Positions 8,145 to 16,057 of a DNA stretch of 64,000 nt are shown here, piece by piece. The number at the start of each line of letters is the position of its first letter. Positions within the stretch are counted from its first letter, which is position 1. The position numbers were made by a program, and so were the translations under genes. The notes beneath the pieces were generated by a model. It had not been told where the DNA came from. It made no database searches and was given only the letters and a program-made list of their open reading frames with translations. The stretch lies in NCBI RefSeq assembly GCF_004365915.1, contig NZ_SODI01000001.1:372001-436000 (forward strand). Reading direction: 5' to 3'. This stretch comes from Cryobacterium psychrophilum (GTDB taxonomy: Bacteria > Actinomycetota > Actinomycetes > Actinomycetales > Microbacteriaceae).

Positions 8145-8782
8145 CGCAGCGCCCGGTACCCCACGATGATCCGTTGGATCGCGCTGATGCCCACCCATCC
8201 GGCCCAGGCGAGCGCGATCTGCCAGGCGAAGAAGGGAAGGATCAGCCACAGACTGTGCACGACGATCGTCTCCCCGCCCTCAGCGATACGGCCGAAAAAC
8301 GAGAGGGAGCGTCCATCGTCGATCTGCCGGTTCGTGCGTTCAGCGATCGAAGAGAACGCCAGGAACGCGGCCCCGTTCACGTAGTAGGCCACCAGCACGA
8401 GCACGAACGGCCACCACGGTGCGTTGAAGGCTGCCGTGGCCCCGATCCCCACCCCGAAAACGGTGAACCCGTACACGGTGAAGTCTGCGACGATGTCGAG
8501 GAATCCGCCGGCCTCACTGTCCGGGGCCCCCGAACCGACGCCATCCCCCCGCTCCCGGCGCAGTCGGGCCAGTGTGCCGTCGAGCCCATCGAGCACTCGA
8601 GACACCAGCCACAGGGCGAGTGACCACCACCAGAGCTGCGTTGCCGCCGCGGCGGCGCTGCCCAGGCCGAGAAACAGACCGGCGATCGTCAGCCGGTTGG
8701 GCGTGACCCAGGGAAGGTCAACGGTCACGGCCACGGCGCGCAGCGGGGCGTTGAGTGCGCGCCGCAGGGAGGAATCAAACAT
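8141..8782 (-). CDS. CDP-alcohol phosphatidyltransferase family protein (YnjF-like)
   Basis: A 213-residue integral membrane protein of the family that joins a CDP-linked donor to an alcohol. The catalytic signature is present but stretched: DGTLAR at residues 70-75, then a Gly/Asp-rich insertion (RRERGDGVGSGAPDSEAG), then GFLDIVADF carrying the last two aspartates. Standard spacing between AR and the next Gly is 8; here it is longer. Five to six membrane helices surround it. The start overlaps the stop of the TVP38 gene by 8 bp (ATGTTTGA), so the two are translationally coupled. E. coli YnjF is a comparable uncharacterised member beside an ABC system and TVP38 genes. Alcohol and product are unknown. 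Confidence 0.85.
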   Translation of the reverse strand: MFDSSLRRALNAPLRAVAVTVDLPWVTPNRLTIAGLFLGLGSAAAAATQLWWWSLALWLVSRVLDGLDGTLARLRRERGDGVGSGAPDSEAGGFLDIVADFTVYGFTVFGVGIGATAAFNAPWWPFVLVLVAYYVNGAAFLAFSSIAERTNRQIDDGRSLSFFGRIAEGGETIVVHSLWLILPFFAWQIALAWAGWVGISAIQRIIVGYRALR

Positions 8783-9506
8783 CGCGTTCGTCTTCTGACG
8801 CTGCCGAAGTATCCGCTGGCCGCCCGTCCTCGGTCGCAGATCGCGCTCGGGTTTGTCGCCGCGCGCGGTTTCCGAATATGAAGCCCAGCAGGGTCAGCCC
8901 GCCGAGAGCTGCCAGCGCGATCCACAACTGCCATCCGGGTTCAAGACTGTAGGCGCCCACCGCGACATACGCGAGAGTGCCCGGGAGGATTCCGAGGATC
9001 GTGCCGAGCGCGTAGTCCCGGCGCCGCACCGCGGTCAATCCGGCAGCGTAGTTGATGGCGGTGAAGGGCAGCACGGGCATGAGCCTGACTGAGATAACCG
9101 CGGCAAGTCCTCGGCGTTGCAGGAGCTCATCCACGCGGGCGACCCGGGCGCCCGTGAACCGTTCGACCGCTTCCCGACCCAGAAAGCGCCCGATCGTGAA
9201 GGCGAGCGTGGCGCCGAGGAGGGCGCCGAGGTAGACCAGAACGACCCCGGTGCCGAAGCCCCAGATCACTCCGGCGGCGATGCTGATCACACTTTTCGGA
9301 ACGGGCGCCAGCGTGAGCAAGCCGTAGCCAAGCCCGAACCCGATCATTCCGACCAACCCGGCGGAACCGGCCGTGGCACGCACCTCGTCGACGCTCGGCA
9401 CCGGGACCGTACTCCCGACGATGACCACGACCACGATGAACACGACGAGCACGGCGAGTCTCCACCGCGGTCGTCGACGACCACGGACGGAGACCGTACC
9501 GCTCAC
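8775..9506 (-). CDS. TVP38/TMEM64 family membrane protein (YdjX/YdjZ-like)
   Basis: A 243-residue DedA/VTT-superfamily membrane protein. After an arginine-rich N-terminus comes a TM segment (LAVLVVFIVVVVIVGSTV), then the VTT core: YLGALLGATLAFTIGRFLGREAVERF near 95-120, and VISVRLMPVLPFTAINYAAG near 140-160 with the conserved Arg and Pro, followed by LGILPGTLAYVAVGAY. Relatives are proposed lipid scramblases or transport-related proteins. It is the first gene of a two-gene operon with the phosphatidyltransferase and diverges from the ABC importer genes across a 127-bp promoter region. The pairing with an FAD disulfide reductase and a YnjB-type ABC importer mirrors other bacterial loci. Confidence 0.88.
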   Translation of the reverse strand: MSGTVSVRGRRRPRWRLAVLVVFIVVVVIVGSTVPVPSVDEVRATAGSAGLVGMIGFGLGYGLLTLAPVPKSVISIAAGVIWGFGTGVVLVYLGALLGATLAFTIGRFLGREAVERFTGARVARVDELLQRRGLAAVISVRLMPVLPFTAINYAAGLTAVRRRDYALGTILGILPGTLAYVAVGAYSLEPGWQLWIALAALGGLTLLGFIFGNRARRQTRARSATEDGRPADTSAASEDERDV

Positions 9507-9633
9507 CTGGTTCTCCCCAATGTCATATAAGCCTCTTCCGCGGTTTACCCTAGTCGAACAGGATCAATGGTCCGCTCCGCCGCACGCCAACCGGTCCACC
9601 CCGAAGCTGTAGTGCCAAAAGGAAACCACACCG

Positions 9634-10929
9634 ATGAAACGCGCCCCCTCCTGGTTCCGTCGCCCGGCTCCCCGCGGGGTTCTCGGTGCTCGCGCAACGC
9701 GTGCGGGCAGGCTCGTGGCCGTCGGCACGGCCCTGGCGTTGACCCTCGGTGCGTGCGCCGCGCCCGCGCCGGACGGCGCCCGCAGCAGCTTCACCAGCTG
9801 GGATGACGTCGTCTCCGCCGCGCAGGGACAGACCGTCAAGTTGTGGATGTATGGCGGCGACGCGCAGGGCAATGCCTACGTCGACGACGTGCTCGCCCCC
9901 GCTGTGGCCGCTCAGGGCGTAACGCTCCAGCGGGTGCCGATAGCCGATACCAAGGATGCGCTCAACCGGGTGCTCTCTGAGCTTCAGGCCGGACGAACCC
10001 AGGATGGAACGGTCGATCTGGTGTGGTTGAACGGCAATAATTTCCGCACGGGGAAGGAAGCCGGGGCATGGCTGTGTGACTGGACGACGCTGATGCCCAA
10101 CCTGGCTCTGACAGCACCCGACGATCCACTCCTCACCCACGATTTCGGCACCCCGGTAGAGGGCTGCGAGGCACCATGGAGCAAGGCGCAATTTACCTTC
10201 GTCTACAACTCCGGCGTCATCGCCGACCCGCCGACCACGCTGGACGGAATCCTCGCGTGGGCCGAGGCGCATCCGGGTCGCTTCACCTACCCGGCACCGC
10301 CGGATTTCACCGGCTCCGTCTTCACCCGTGAGGTTCTCTACAGCGTCTCGGGCGGATACGACAATGTTCCGGCCGCGTTCGACCAGAGCTCGTTCGACAC
10401 CTTGACGCCCGCGCTTTTCACGAGATTGACAGAGCTGGCGCCATCGCTCTGGCGCGACGGAAGCACGTACCCGGCCAATGAAAAGGAGCTGAACCAGCTC
10501 TACGCGGACCGTCAGATCGATATGACCATGACCTACGGCCCCGCCACTCTCACCACCCTGGTGAACGACGGGACTTACCCGCCCGGCACCACGGTGCTCA
10601 CCCGGGAGGAGGGGACCGTGGGCAACGCGAGTTTTCTCGGCCTCCCCGCCAATGCCGGTTCCACCGCCGGAGCCATGGTCGTCGCCAACGTCGCCCTCTC
10701 CGCCGAGCAGCAGCTCGCGAAAGCCGACCCCCGGACCTGGGGCCAGTTCACCGTGCTCGACCGGGGCCTGCTCGCGGCGACCGACAGGGCCGCGTTCGAC
10801 GCGCTGCCCTTCTCGCCCGTCGTGCCGTCCTACGACGTGTTGTCGAAGAATGCGAACCCTGAGTTGGCGGCCGCGTGGGTCCCCGCGCTCGACGACGGCT
10901 GGCGCACCTCCGTGCTCTCCGGCCGGTAG
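9634..10929 (+). CDS. ABC importer substrate-binding lipoprotein (YnjB-like)
   Basis: A 431-residue extracellular solute-binding protein. The N-terminus is a long basic lipoprotein signal ending LTLGAC with Cys41. The mature part opens SFTSWDDVVSAAQGQTVKLW followed by MYGGDAQGNAYVDDVLAP, then DGTVDLVWLNGNNFRTGKEAG, wording very close to what I recall of the YnjB family (E. coli YnjB), which has been annotated as thiamine- or iron-like without proof. It starts a four-gene plus-strand run with two permeases and an ATPase, 18 bp ahead of the first permease. The ligand is unknown. YnjB-like assignment rests on remembered family sequence and the ynjB-C-D gene order. Confidence 0.88.
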   Translation: MKRAPSWFRRPAPRGVLGARATRAGRLVAVGTALALTLGACAAPAPDGARSSFTSWDDVVSAAQGQTVKLWMYGGDAQGNAYVDDVLAPAVAAQGVTLQRVPIADTKDALNRVLSELQAGRTQDGTVDLVWLNGNNFRTGKEAGAWLCDWTTLMPNLALTAPDDPLLTHDFGTPVEGCEAPWSKAQFTFVYNSGVIADPPTTLDGILAWAEAHPGRFTYPAPPDFTGSVFTREVLYSVSGGYDNVPAAFDQSSFDTLTPALFTRLTELAPSLWRDGSTYPANEKELNQLYADRQIDMTMTYGPATLTTLVNDGTYPPGTTVLTREEGTVGNASFLGLPANAGSTAGAMVVANVALSAEQQLAKADPRTWGQFTVLDRGLLAATDRAAFDALPFSPVVPSYDVLSKNANPELAAAWVPALDDGWRTSVLSGR

Positions 10930-10946
10930 TCGGCGAGCCGAGCCCG

Positions 10947-11828
10947 ATGAAGCGGATGCCGAATGCCCGCCAGAACACGACGACCGCCGCGGACCGTCGC
11001 AACTGGGCCACCCTGCTGGTGCTGCCCGCGCTGATTCCGGCCGTGTTCGTTGTCGTCGGCGGGGTCGGGGCCGCGGCCCTGCAGAGCCTGGGCCTCATGC
11101 CGTTGGCCGGTCCCGTCCGGCTCAGCGTCGACGCGTACACCGGTCAGTCCGGTGACCTGATCCGCGCGCTCGGACTCTCCCTGGCGCTGGCGGTCGCATC
11201 CACCGTGATTGCCGCGGTCGTCGGGGTGGGCACGGCGCTGCTGATCGTCGGCGGTCGGCGGTGCGGCCGGATCGTGGCCCTCACCAGCGCCGCGACCGTG
11301 ACCGTCCCGCATCTGGTCGGGGCCGCAGCGGTCGGGCTTCTCCTGGCCGATTCGGGCGTGCTCGCCCGCGTGTTCGGTGTGCCGGCTGAGCTGTGGCCGT
11401 CGCTCGTCGGCGGGCCCTGGTGGGTGGCCGTGGTCGCGGAATACGCGTGGAAGGAGTCGGCGTTCATCGGGCTCGTCGTAGCCGGCACGCTACTCACCCG
11501 GGTGGCCCGTTTCGATGAGGCGGCCGCGATGCTGGGCGCCGGGCGGTGGAACCGGTTTCGGTTTGTGATGCTGCCCCTCGCGTTGCCGGCGCTGGCCATT
11601 TCGTCGACGATCGCGTTTGTCTACACGCTGGGTTCCTACGAAGTGGCGTGGCTGCTCGGGCGCACCTACCCCGAACCGCTCGCGGTCATGGCCCTGCGCC
11701 TTTTCAATTCCGTGACGCTCACGGCTCGTCCCGAAGCTGCGGCGGCCGGTGTGCTCACGGCTCTGGTCTCGTTCCTGATCGTCGGGCTCTGCTTCTGGGC
11801 ACTGCGCAGAACGGCGGTATGGCGATGA
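10947..11828 (+). CDS. ABC importer permease, first half (YnjC N-half-like)
   Basis: A 293-residue binding-protein-dependent permease. The start is ATG 10947, which clears the stop of the binding-protein gene; the open frame extends back into that gene. Six membrane segments are visible, and the EAA loop reads EAAAMLGAGRWNRFRFVMLPLALPALAIS near 190. In E. coli YnjC both permease halves are one polypeptide of about 511 residues; here the halves are separate genes joined by an ATGA stop/start overlap at 11825-11828. The protein is expected to form a heterodimer with the next gene product in the membrane. Confidence 0.85.
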   Translation: MKRMPNARQNTTTAADRRNWATLLVLPALIPAVFVVVGGVGAAALQSLGLMPLAGPVRLSVDAYTGQSGDLIRALGLSLALAVASTVIAAVVGVGTALLIVGGRRCGRIVALTSAATVTVPHLVGAAAVGLLLADSGVLARVFGVPAELWPSLVGGPWWVAVVAEYAWKESAFIGLVVAGTLLTRVARFDEAAAMLGAGRWNRFRFVMLPLALPALAISSTIAFVYTLGSYEVAWLLGRTYPEPLAVMALRLFNSVTLTARPEAAAAGVLTALVSFLIVGLCFWALRRTAVWR

Positions 11829-12742
11829 AGCCCCCGGCCCCGGTCTCCACCGCCGACATACTCGCCCGCCCAGTCGCACGGATCCGGCTGCCCGGTGACC
11901 CCGGCAGCACGCTGACGCGGTCCCGCGCATCCGGCCGAACCGTGCGTATTCTCAGCACAATGCTGGTGGCCGGCTGGTTCCTGCTTCCGTTCGCCCCGCT
12001 CGGGCTTTGGGCCTTCGCGAACGACTGGTCGTTTCCCGCTGTCCTGCCCACCGAGTGGGGTTTCGAGGGGCTGACCAGCGGCATCCGGCAGGGCGCACTG
12101 CCTGCCCTGGGGCACTCGCTCACGCTCAGCCTGCTCGTGGCAGCCATCGCGACCCCGCTCGGGGCCATGGGTGCCCGGGCGCTGACCTTCGGCACCGTGC
12201 GATGGCCGCGAGCGGTGAGCCTGGCCCTGCTCGCACCGATCGCGCTGCCGCCTTTCGCTGCGGTAATGGGGCTGAACGTCATTCTTCTCCGCGCCTATGT
12301 TCCTCCCACGGCCGGGCTCCTGCTGGTGTTGGTGGTCATGGCCATCCCCTACACGACCTTCACGATGCGGGTCGCCTACGCCGCCCACGACATTCGCTAT
12401 GAGGAGGAGGCCCGCACGCTGGGCGCCTCCCGGTGGAACGTGCTCTGGCGCATTCATCTGCCGCTCGTGGCTCCCGCCCTGGCGCGCGCCGCCTTCCTGG
12501 CCTTTCTGGTGGGGTGGAGCGACTACGTGGTGACCATCGTGGTCGGCGGCGGCCAGATCGTCACGTTGCCACTGGTGACCGCGTCGATGGCCGCGGGAAT
12601 CGGAAACGATGCCACGGTCGCCGTGCTGTCGCTGTCGGCCATCGTGCCGCCCCTGATCCTGCTCGCGCTGGCCGGGCTCACCGGGCGACGCCCCGGCACA
12701 AACACGAGAACAGCGGATAGCTACAGAGGAGAGCAAGAATGA
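11825..12742 (+). CDS. ABC importer permease, second half (YnjC C-half-like)
   Basis: A 305-residue permease. The ATG at 11825 overlaps the preceding TGA; ATG 11819 is an in-frame alternative. The first membrane helix is ILSTMLVAGWFLLPFAPLGLWAF, and the EAA loop is EEEARTLGASRWNVLWRIHLPLVAPALARAAF near residue 195. Further hydrophobic segments include LALLAPIALPPFAAVMGLNV and LLLVLVVMAIPYTTF. The gene ends with TGA at 12740-12742, overlapping the ATG of the ATPase gene (12739), so both permeases and the ATPase are translationally coupled. Confidence 0.85.
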   Translation: MKPPAPVSTADILARPVARIRLPGDPGSTLTRSRASGRTVRILSTMLVAGWFLLPFAPLGLWAFANDWSFPAVLPTEWGFEGLTSGIRQGALPALGHSLTLSLLVAAIATPLGAMGARALTFGTVRWPRAVSLALLAPIALPPFAAVMGLNVILLRAYVPPTAGLLLVLVVMAIPYTTFTMRVAYAAHDIRYEEEARTLGASRWNVLWRIHLPLVAPALARAAFLAFLVGWSDYVVTIVVGGGQIVTLPLVTASMAAGIGNDATVAVLSLSAIVPPLILLALAGLTGRRPGTNTRTADSYRGEQE

Positions 12743-13791
12743 GTGCCGGTGTGTTGCTTCACGAGGTATCGAAGTCGTTCGGGGCGGCGCGAACGCCAGC
12801 GTTGACCGGGGTCACGCTCGCCGTGGCGGACGGGTCCTGCACGGCGATTCTCGGGCCGAGCGGTTCGGGCAAGAGCACCATCCTCCGGGTGATCGCGGGC
12901 CTCGACGAGGTCAGCGGCGGCACCGTGCACGTGGACGGGGTCGATGTTGCCGGGGTCCCGTCGGAGCAGCGCGGCATCGGCTTGGTGTTCCAGCGCCCGT
13001 TGCTCTTCCCGCACCTGAGCGTGCTGGACAACGTCGCCTTCTCCCATCGGGTGGGCGGCGCGAGCCGGGCCGGCTCCCGCCGCCATGCCCAGCACTACCT
13101 CGATCTCGTGCAGCTGGGTGGCTTCGGCGGCCGGCCCATCCAGGCGCTCTCCGGCGGGCAGGAGCAACGCGTCGCCATCGCCCGCGCCCTGGCCGCGGCG
13201 CCGCGCGTGCTCCTCCTCGACGAACCGTTCAGCGCCCTGGATCCTGCGCTGCGGGAGGACATGCACCTGCTGCTCGACGACGTTCGCAGCGCCCTGTCCC
13301 CCACCATCATCCTGGTCACCCATGACCGCGAAGAGGCCGCCGCCGTCGCCGACCGCATCGCGGTCATCCACAACGGCGCGCTCCTCCAGCACGACACCGT
13401 GGATCGCATCTACCACCGACCGGCATCCACTCGGGTGTCCCGTCTGATGGGCGGGCTCAACGAGATTCCCGGCCACGTACACGGCGCAATGCACGTCTCC
13501 CCCCTCGGCCAGGTCCCGGTGTCGCCGGGCACGCCTGAGGGCCCCGGCATTCTCGTCATCCGCCACGAGGCCATTGAGGTCTCCCGCTGCACCGACAACG
13601 AGCCATCCGCCTCGGGTGTCGTGGGGCACGTCTCGCGGGTGCGTCAGTTCGGGCCACGCCGCATGGTGACCGTGACCTTCGGCGACGGCAGCGAGTTGTT
13701 CGCGGCGCTCCCACCGGGCGACGGGATGTACGACGGATGCCGAGTGGTGCTTACCCTGCCGACCGAGGCCGTGTCTGTCGTACCCCGGTAA
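12739..13791 (+). CDS. ABC importer ATP-binding protein (YnjD-like)
   Basis: A 350-residue ABC ATPase. Walker A is GPSGSGKST near residue 38, the Q-loop is GLVFQRPLLFPHLSVL, the signature is ALSGGQEQRVAIARALA, Walker B is RVLLLDEPFSALD, and the switch histidine is in LVTHDREEAA. After residue 240 a C-terminal extension (GHVSRVRQFGPRRMVTVTFGDGSELFAAL) resembles the TOBE-like regulatory domain of sugar, iron or thiamine importers, which E. coli YnjD (217 residues) lacks. It is the last gene of the importer operon. Its 3' end overlaps the convergent radical SAM gene by 41 bp, so the two transcripts are antisense there. Confidence 0.9.
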   Translation: MSAGVLLHEVSKSFGAARTPALTGVTLAVADGSCTAILGPSGSGKSTILRVIAGLDEVSGGTVHVDGVDVAGVPSEQRGIGLVFQRPLLFPHLSVLDNVAFSHRVGGASRAGSRRHAQHYLDLVQLGGFGGRPIQALSGGQEQRVAIARALAAAPRVLLLDEPFSALDPALREDMHLLLDDVRSALSPTIILVTHDREEAAAVADRIAVIHNGALLQHDTVDRIYHRPASTRVSRLMGGLNEIPGHVHGAMHVSPLGQVPVSPGTPEGPGILVIRHEAIEVSRCTDNEPSASGVVGHVSRVRQFGPRRMVTVTFGDGSELFAALPPGDGMYDGCRVVLTLPTEAVSVVPR

Positions 13792-15217
13792 GCCCGCTGG
13801 GCCGGGACACGATGCTCTCGGCCGTTCCGACGATCGGCAGCAGTTTTCGAAGGCCGATGTTCTCGATCGGGTCGAGCACCGAGTGTTGCACGCACGCCGG
13901 AACGAGTCGGTCGTCGCCCGGGTGGCTCATCGCGTACATACAGGCGCCGAGGCGTTCCTGCGTCTCGATCGTCTTCGCGTCGTCGCCGACGACTCCGCGC
14001 TGTATCAGGTCCCAGGCCGGCGCCACATCGACAGCGTCCATGAAGCTGTGCACCACGAACGTCTTGAATCCGAGTCTCCCGGCCCTGGCGGCCCGAAGAA
14101 TTCCCCGGGCGCCGCCGGCCCGGCGCAGCACGCGCCCCAGCAGCCCGAGCAGCGGCGGGATGTCGCCCGGGTGCGCGGCGAGGGCGCGCACGATCTTGAC
14201 GGTCAGGATGCGCACGGGAACATCGCCGAAGATCATCCCGCCGAAGTGGTCGAGAAAACGGTCCCGCGCGGCAAGGTCCCTGGGTTCGTCCGGGTCGAGC
14301 AGCGGCGCGAACACGTCGCCCGCCCGCAGCCCGACGGTGGTTCGGTTGCACCGCGGGTCACCGAATTGGGTGGCCTGCCAGGGCAGCTTCTGCCCCGCGC
14401 CCTCTTCAATGCGCTCCCAGACCGCGTCAACGGTGACGTCGTCGAAGTCTTCCTTCCACCGACGGTCGTCGCCGATGAATGCTGCCGGCTGGAACGACAT
14501 CATGTCGTAGGGCATCTCGAGTACATCCCGGGTGACGGCGCTGACCTCTCCCACGTTCGACGGGGTGACGGTCATATTGTGTGCCAGGTACGAGTTCACG
14601 CCGTGGTCGCGCTTGAGGTCAATGAACATCCGCGCGAACTTGTCGCGGAATGGATTCAACGCGGCCTCCGAGTACGGACGAACCGCACCGCGGCGACCGC
14701 GCATCAGAGAATCGAAGTGAGCGGCGAAGGAGACCTTGTCGAATCGGGGCTTCCCGTGCTCGTCAAGCACTACATCGAGCAGATACTGGTAGTCGAAATC
14801 ACCGTGGGTCATCGACATCGGTTCGCGCCCGTTCGCACGCATGGCGAGCAGCGCCGCCGCATGGTCCGCCGCGGGGAGCAGACTGACTTCGCCGCCAATG
14901 AGCTGCGCGTGCGCGCGGGGGCCGCGAATCCGGCGGAGGTACTCCATCTGCTCGGTGACACCGGCGACGGTGTGATTGCCATCGATACGCACCTTGTTGG
15001 CATCCGCCGCGTGATAGCAGGGCGAACAGGTCAGGTCGCATTTGGGGAAGACCCCGTGGGTGCCCTCGCAGCCGATCGCGCACCGGCCGAGCAATTGGTT
15101 GTCCGTTTTGGTGTGCTCGGGCAACTCCGCCCAGCGTTTGTCGAGTGCCACCCGAGATTCCGGGTGAATCGGTCGCGTCTCCAACTCGAAGGCCCGAAGG
15201 GCACCTGCGATCGTCAT
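13751..15217 (-). CDS. Radical SAM enzyme of unknown function
   Basis: A 488-residue radical SAM protein. The [4Fe-4S] motif CxxxCxxC is CDLTCSPC with Cys60, Cys64 and Cys67; Cys46 and Cys50 just before it are further possible metal ligands (RCAIGCEGTHG). The GGE motif appears as AQLIGGEVSLLP near residue 108. A large C-terminal region of about 300 residues has no motif I recognise but keeps scattered Cys and His (ACVQHSVLDP near the end). Gene context ties it to the YnjB-C-D importer: it converges on and overlaps the ATPase gene. Family assignment is firm; reaction unknown. Confidence 0.85.
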   Translation of the reverse strand: MTIAGALRAFELETRPIHPESRVALDKRWAELPEHTKTDNQLLGRCAIGCEGTHGVFPKCDLTCSPCYHAADANKVRIDGNHTVAGVTEQMEYLRRIRGPRAHAQLIGGEVSLLPAADHAAALLAMRANGREPMSMTHGDFDYQYLLDVVLDEHGKPRFDKVSFAAHFDSLMRGRRGAVRPYSEAALNPFRDKFARMFIDLKRDHGVNSYLAHNMTVTPSNVGEVSAVTRDVLEMPYDMMSFQPAAFIGDDRRWKEDFDDVTVDAVWERIEEGAGQKLPWQATQFGDPRCNRTTVGLRAGDVFAPLLDPDEPRDLAARDRFLDHFGGMIFGDVPVRILTVKIVRALAAHPGDIPPLLGLLGRVLRRAGGARGILRAARAGRLGFKTFVVHSFMDAVDVAPAWDLIQRGVVGDDAKTIETQERLGACMYAMSHPGDDRLVPACVQHSVLDPIENIGLRKLLPIVGTAESIVSRPSGLTGVRQTRPRSAG

Positions 15218-15268
15218 GGTTCGCCCGCTTCCGGAACGGCATCTCCGCGTGTTCCTGCATCTTCGACG

Positions 15269-15287
15269 ATACCAGACCGATCGGTAT
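15269..15287. promoter_or_regulatory. Inverted repeat before the radical SAM gene
   Basis: ATACC and GGTAT arms separated by 9 bases, with a nested perfect 10-base palindrome ACCGATCGGT at 15277-15286 region. It lies about 55 bp upstream of the radical SAM start. The arms resemble the outer bases of the CstR-type sites but lack the C/G tract, so it may serve a different regulator. Confidence 0.35.
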
Positions 15288-15343
15288 AGCTGTAGGTTTT
15301 CACCGGTGCAGCAGGCCGAGCACGACGTCGGTCGGTGAAGCGG

Positions 15344-16057
15344 CTAGTCCAATCCCAGGTATGCCTCGATGACCTTCTCGTCGGCGAGCAATTCGTGCGC
15401 CGGTCCGGAATGCGAGACCTCCCCGGTCTCCAGTACGTAGCCGAAATCGGCTGCCGCGAGGGCGCGCCTGGCGTTCTGCTCGACGAGCACCACCGTGGTG
15501 CCGGTCTGCCGAATTTCCTCGATCACCGCGAATACCTCGTCCACGATCTTCGGCGCCAACCCCATCGACGGTTCGTCGAGCAGAAGAACCTCCGGCTCGG
15601 CGATCAGCGCGCGGGCGATCGACAGCATCTGCTGCTCGCCACCGGAGAGGGCTCCGGCCTGGAGCTTGCGCCGTTCGAACAGCACAGGGAAACGCTCGTA
15701 CACCTTGGCCACGTTCGCGTGCAGGGTGCTGCCGCGGTGCCAGCCACCGAGGCTGAGGTTCTCGGCCACGGTCAGCGTGCCGAGGACCTCTCGTCCCTCC
15801 GGAACCTGCACGAGTCCGGCCTTGACCAGACGGTGAGCCGGCCATTTGGTGATGTCCTGGCCCTTGAATTTGATGACGCCCTGGCGAGGACGCACGAGAC
15901 CGGACACGGCATTCAAAACGCTGGTCTTGCCGGCCCCATTGGCCCCGACGAGGGTGACCAGGGCGCCTTCGGGCACCTCGAAGGAGATGCCTCGCACGGC
16001 CTCCACGCGGCCGTAGTTGACCTGCAGGCCCTCGACGCTCAGGATCGGATCGCTCAT
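15344..16057 (-). CDS. livF: Branched-chain amino-acid ABC transporter ATPase
   Basis: A 237-residue LivF-type ATPase. Walker A is GANGAGKTSVLNAVSGL at residue 38, the signature is GALSGGEQQMLSIARALI, Walker B is EVLLLDEPSMGLAP, and the H-loop is VVLVEQNARRAL; VLLVEQNA is typical of LivF. It is the last gene of a four-gene minus-strand operon (binding protein, LivH, LivM-LivG, LivF). Its ATG overlaps the TGA of the upstream fusion gene by four bases (ATGA at 16054-16057). The substrate class is branched-chain or other hydrophobic amino acids, or urea/amide relatives; the exact ligand depends on the binding protein. Confidence 0.92.
   Translation of the reverse strand: MSDPILSVEGLQVNYGRVEAVRGISFEVPEGALVTLVGANGAGKTSVLNAVSGLVRPRQGVIKFKGQDITKWPAHRLVKAGLVQVPEGREVLGTLTVAENLSLGGWHRGSTLHANVAKVYERFPVLFERRKLQAGALSGGEQQMLSIARALIAEPEVLLLDEPSMGLAPKIVDEVFAVIEEIRQTGTTVVLVEQNARRALAAADFGYVLETGEVSHSGPAHELLADEKVIEAYLGLD

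Noticed and set aside
13883-15289. 468-residue plus-strand open frame opposite the radical SAM gene
   Set aside because: Shadow of the radical SAM gene, which has the CxxxCxxC and GGE motifs.
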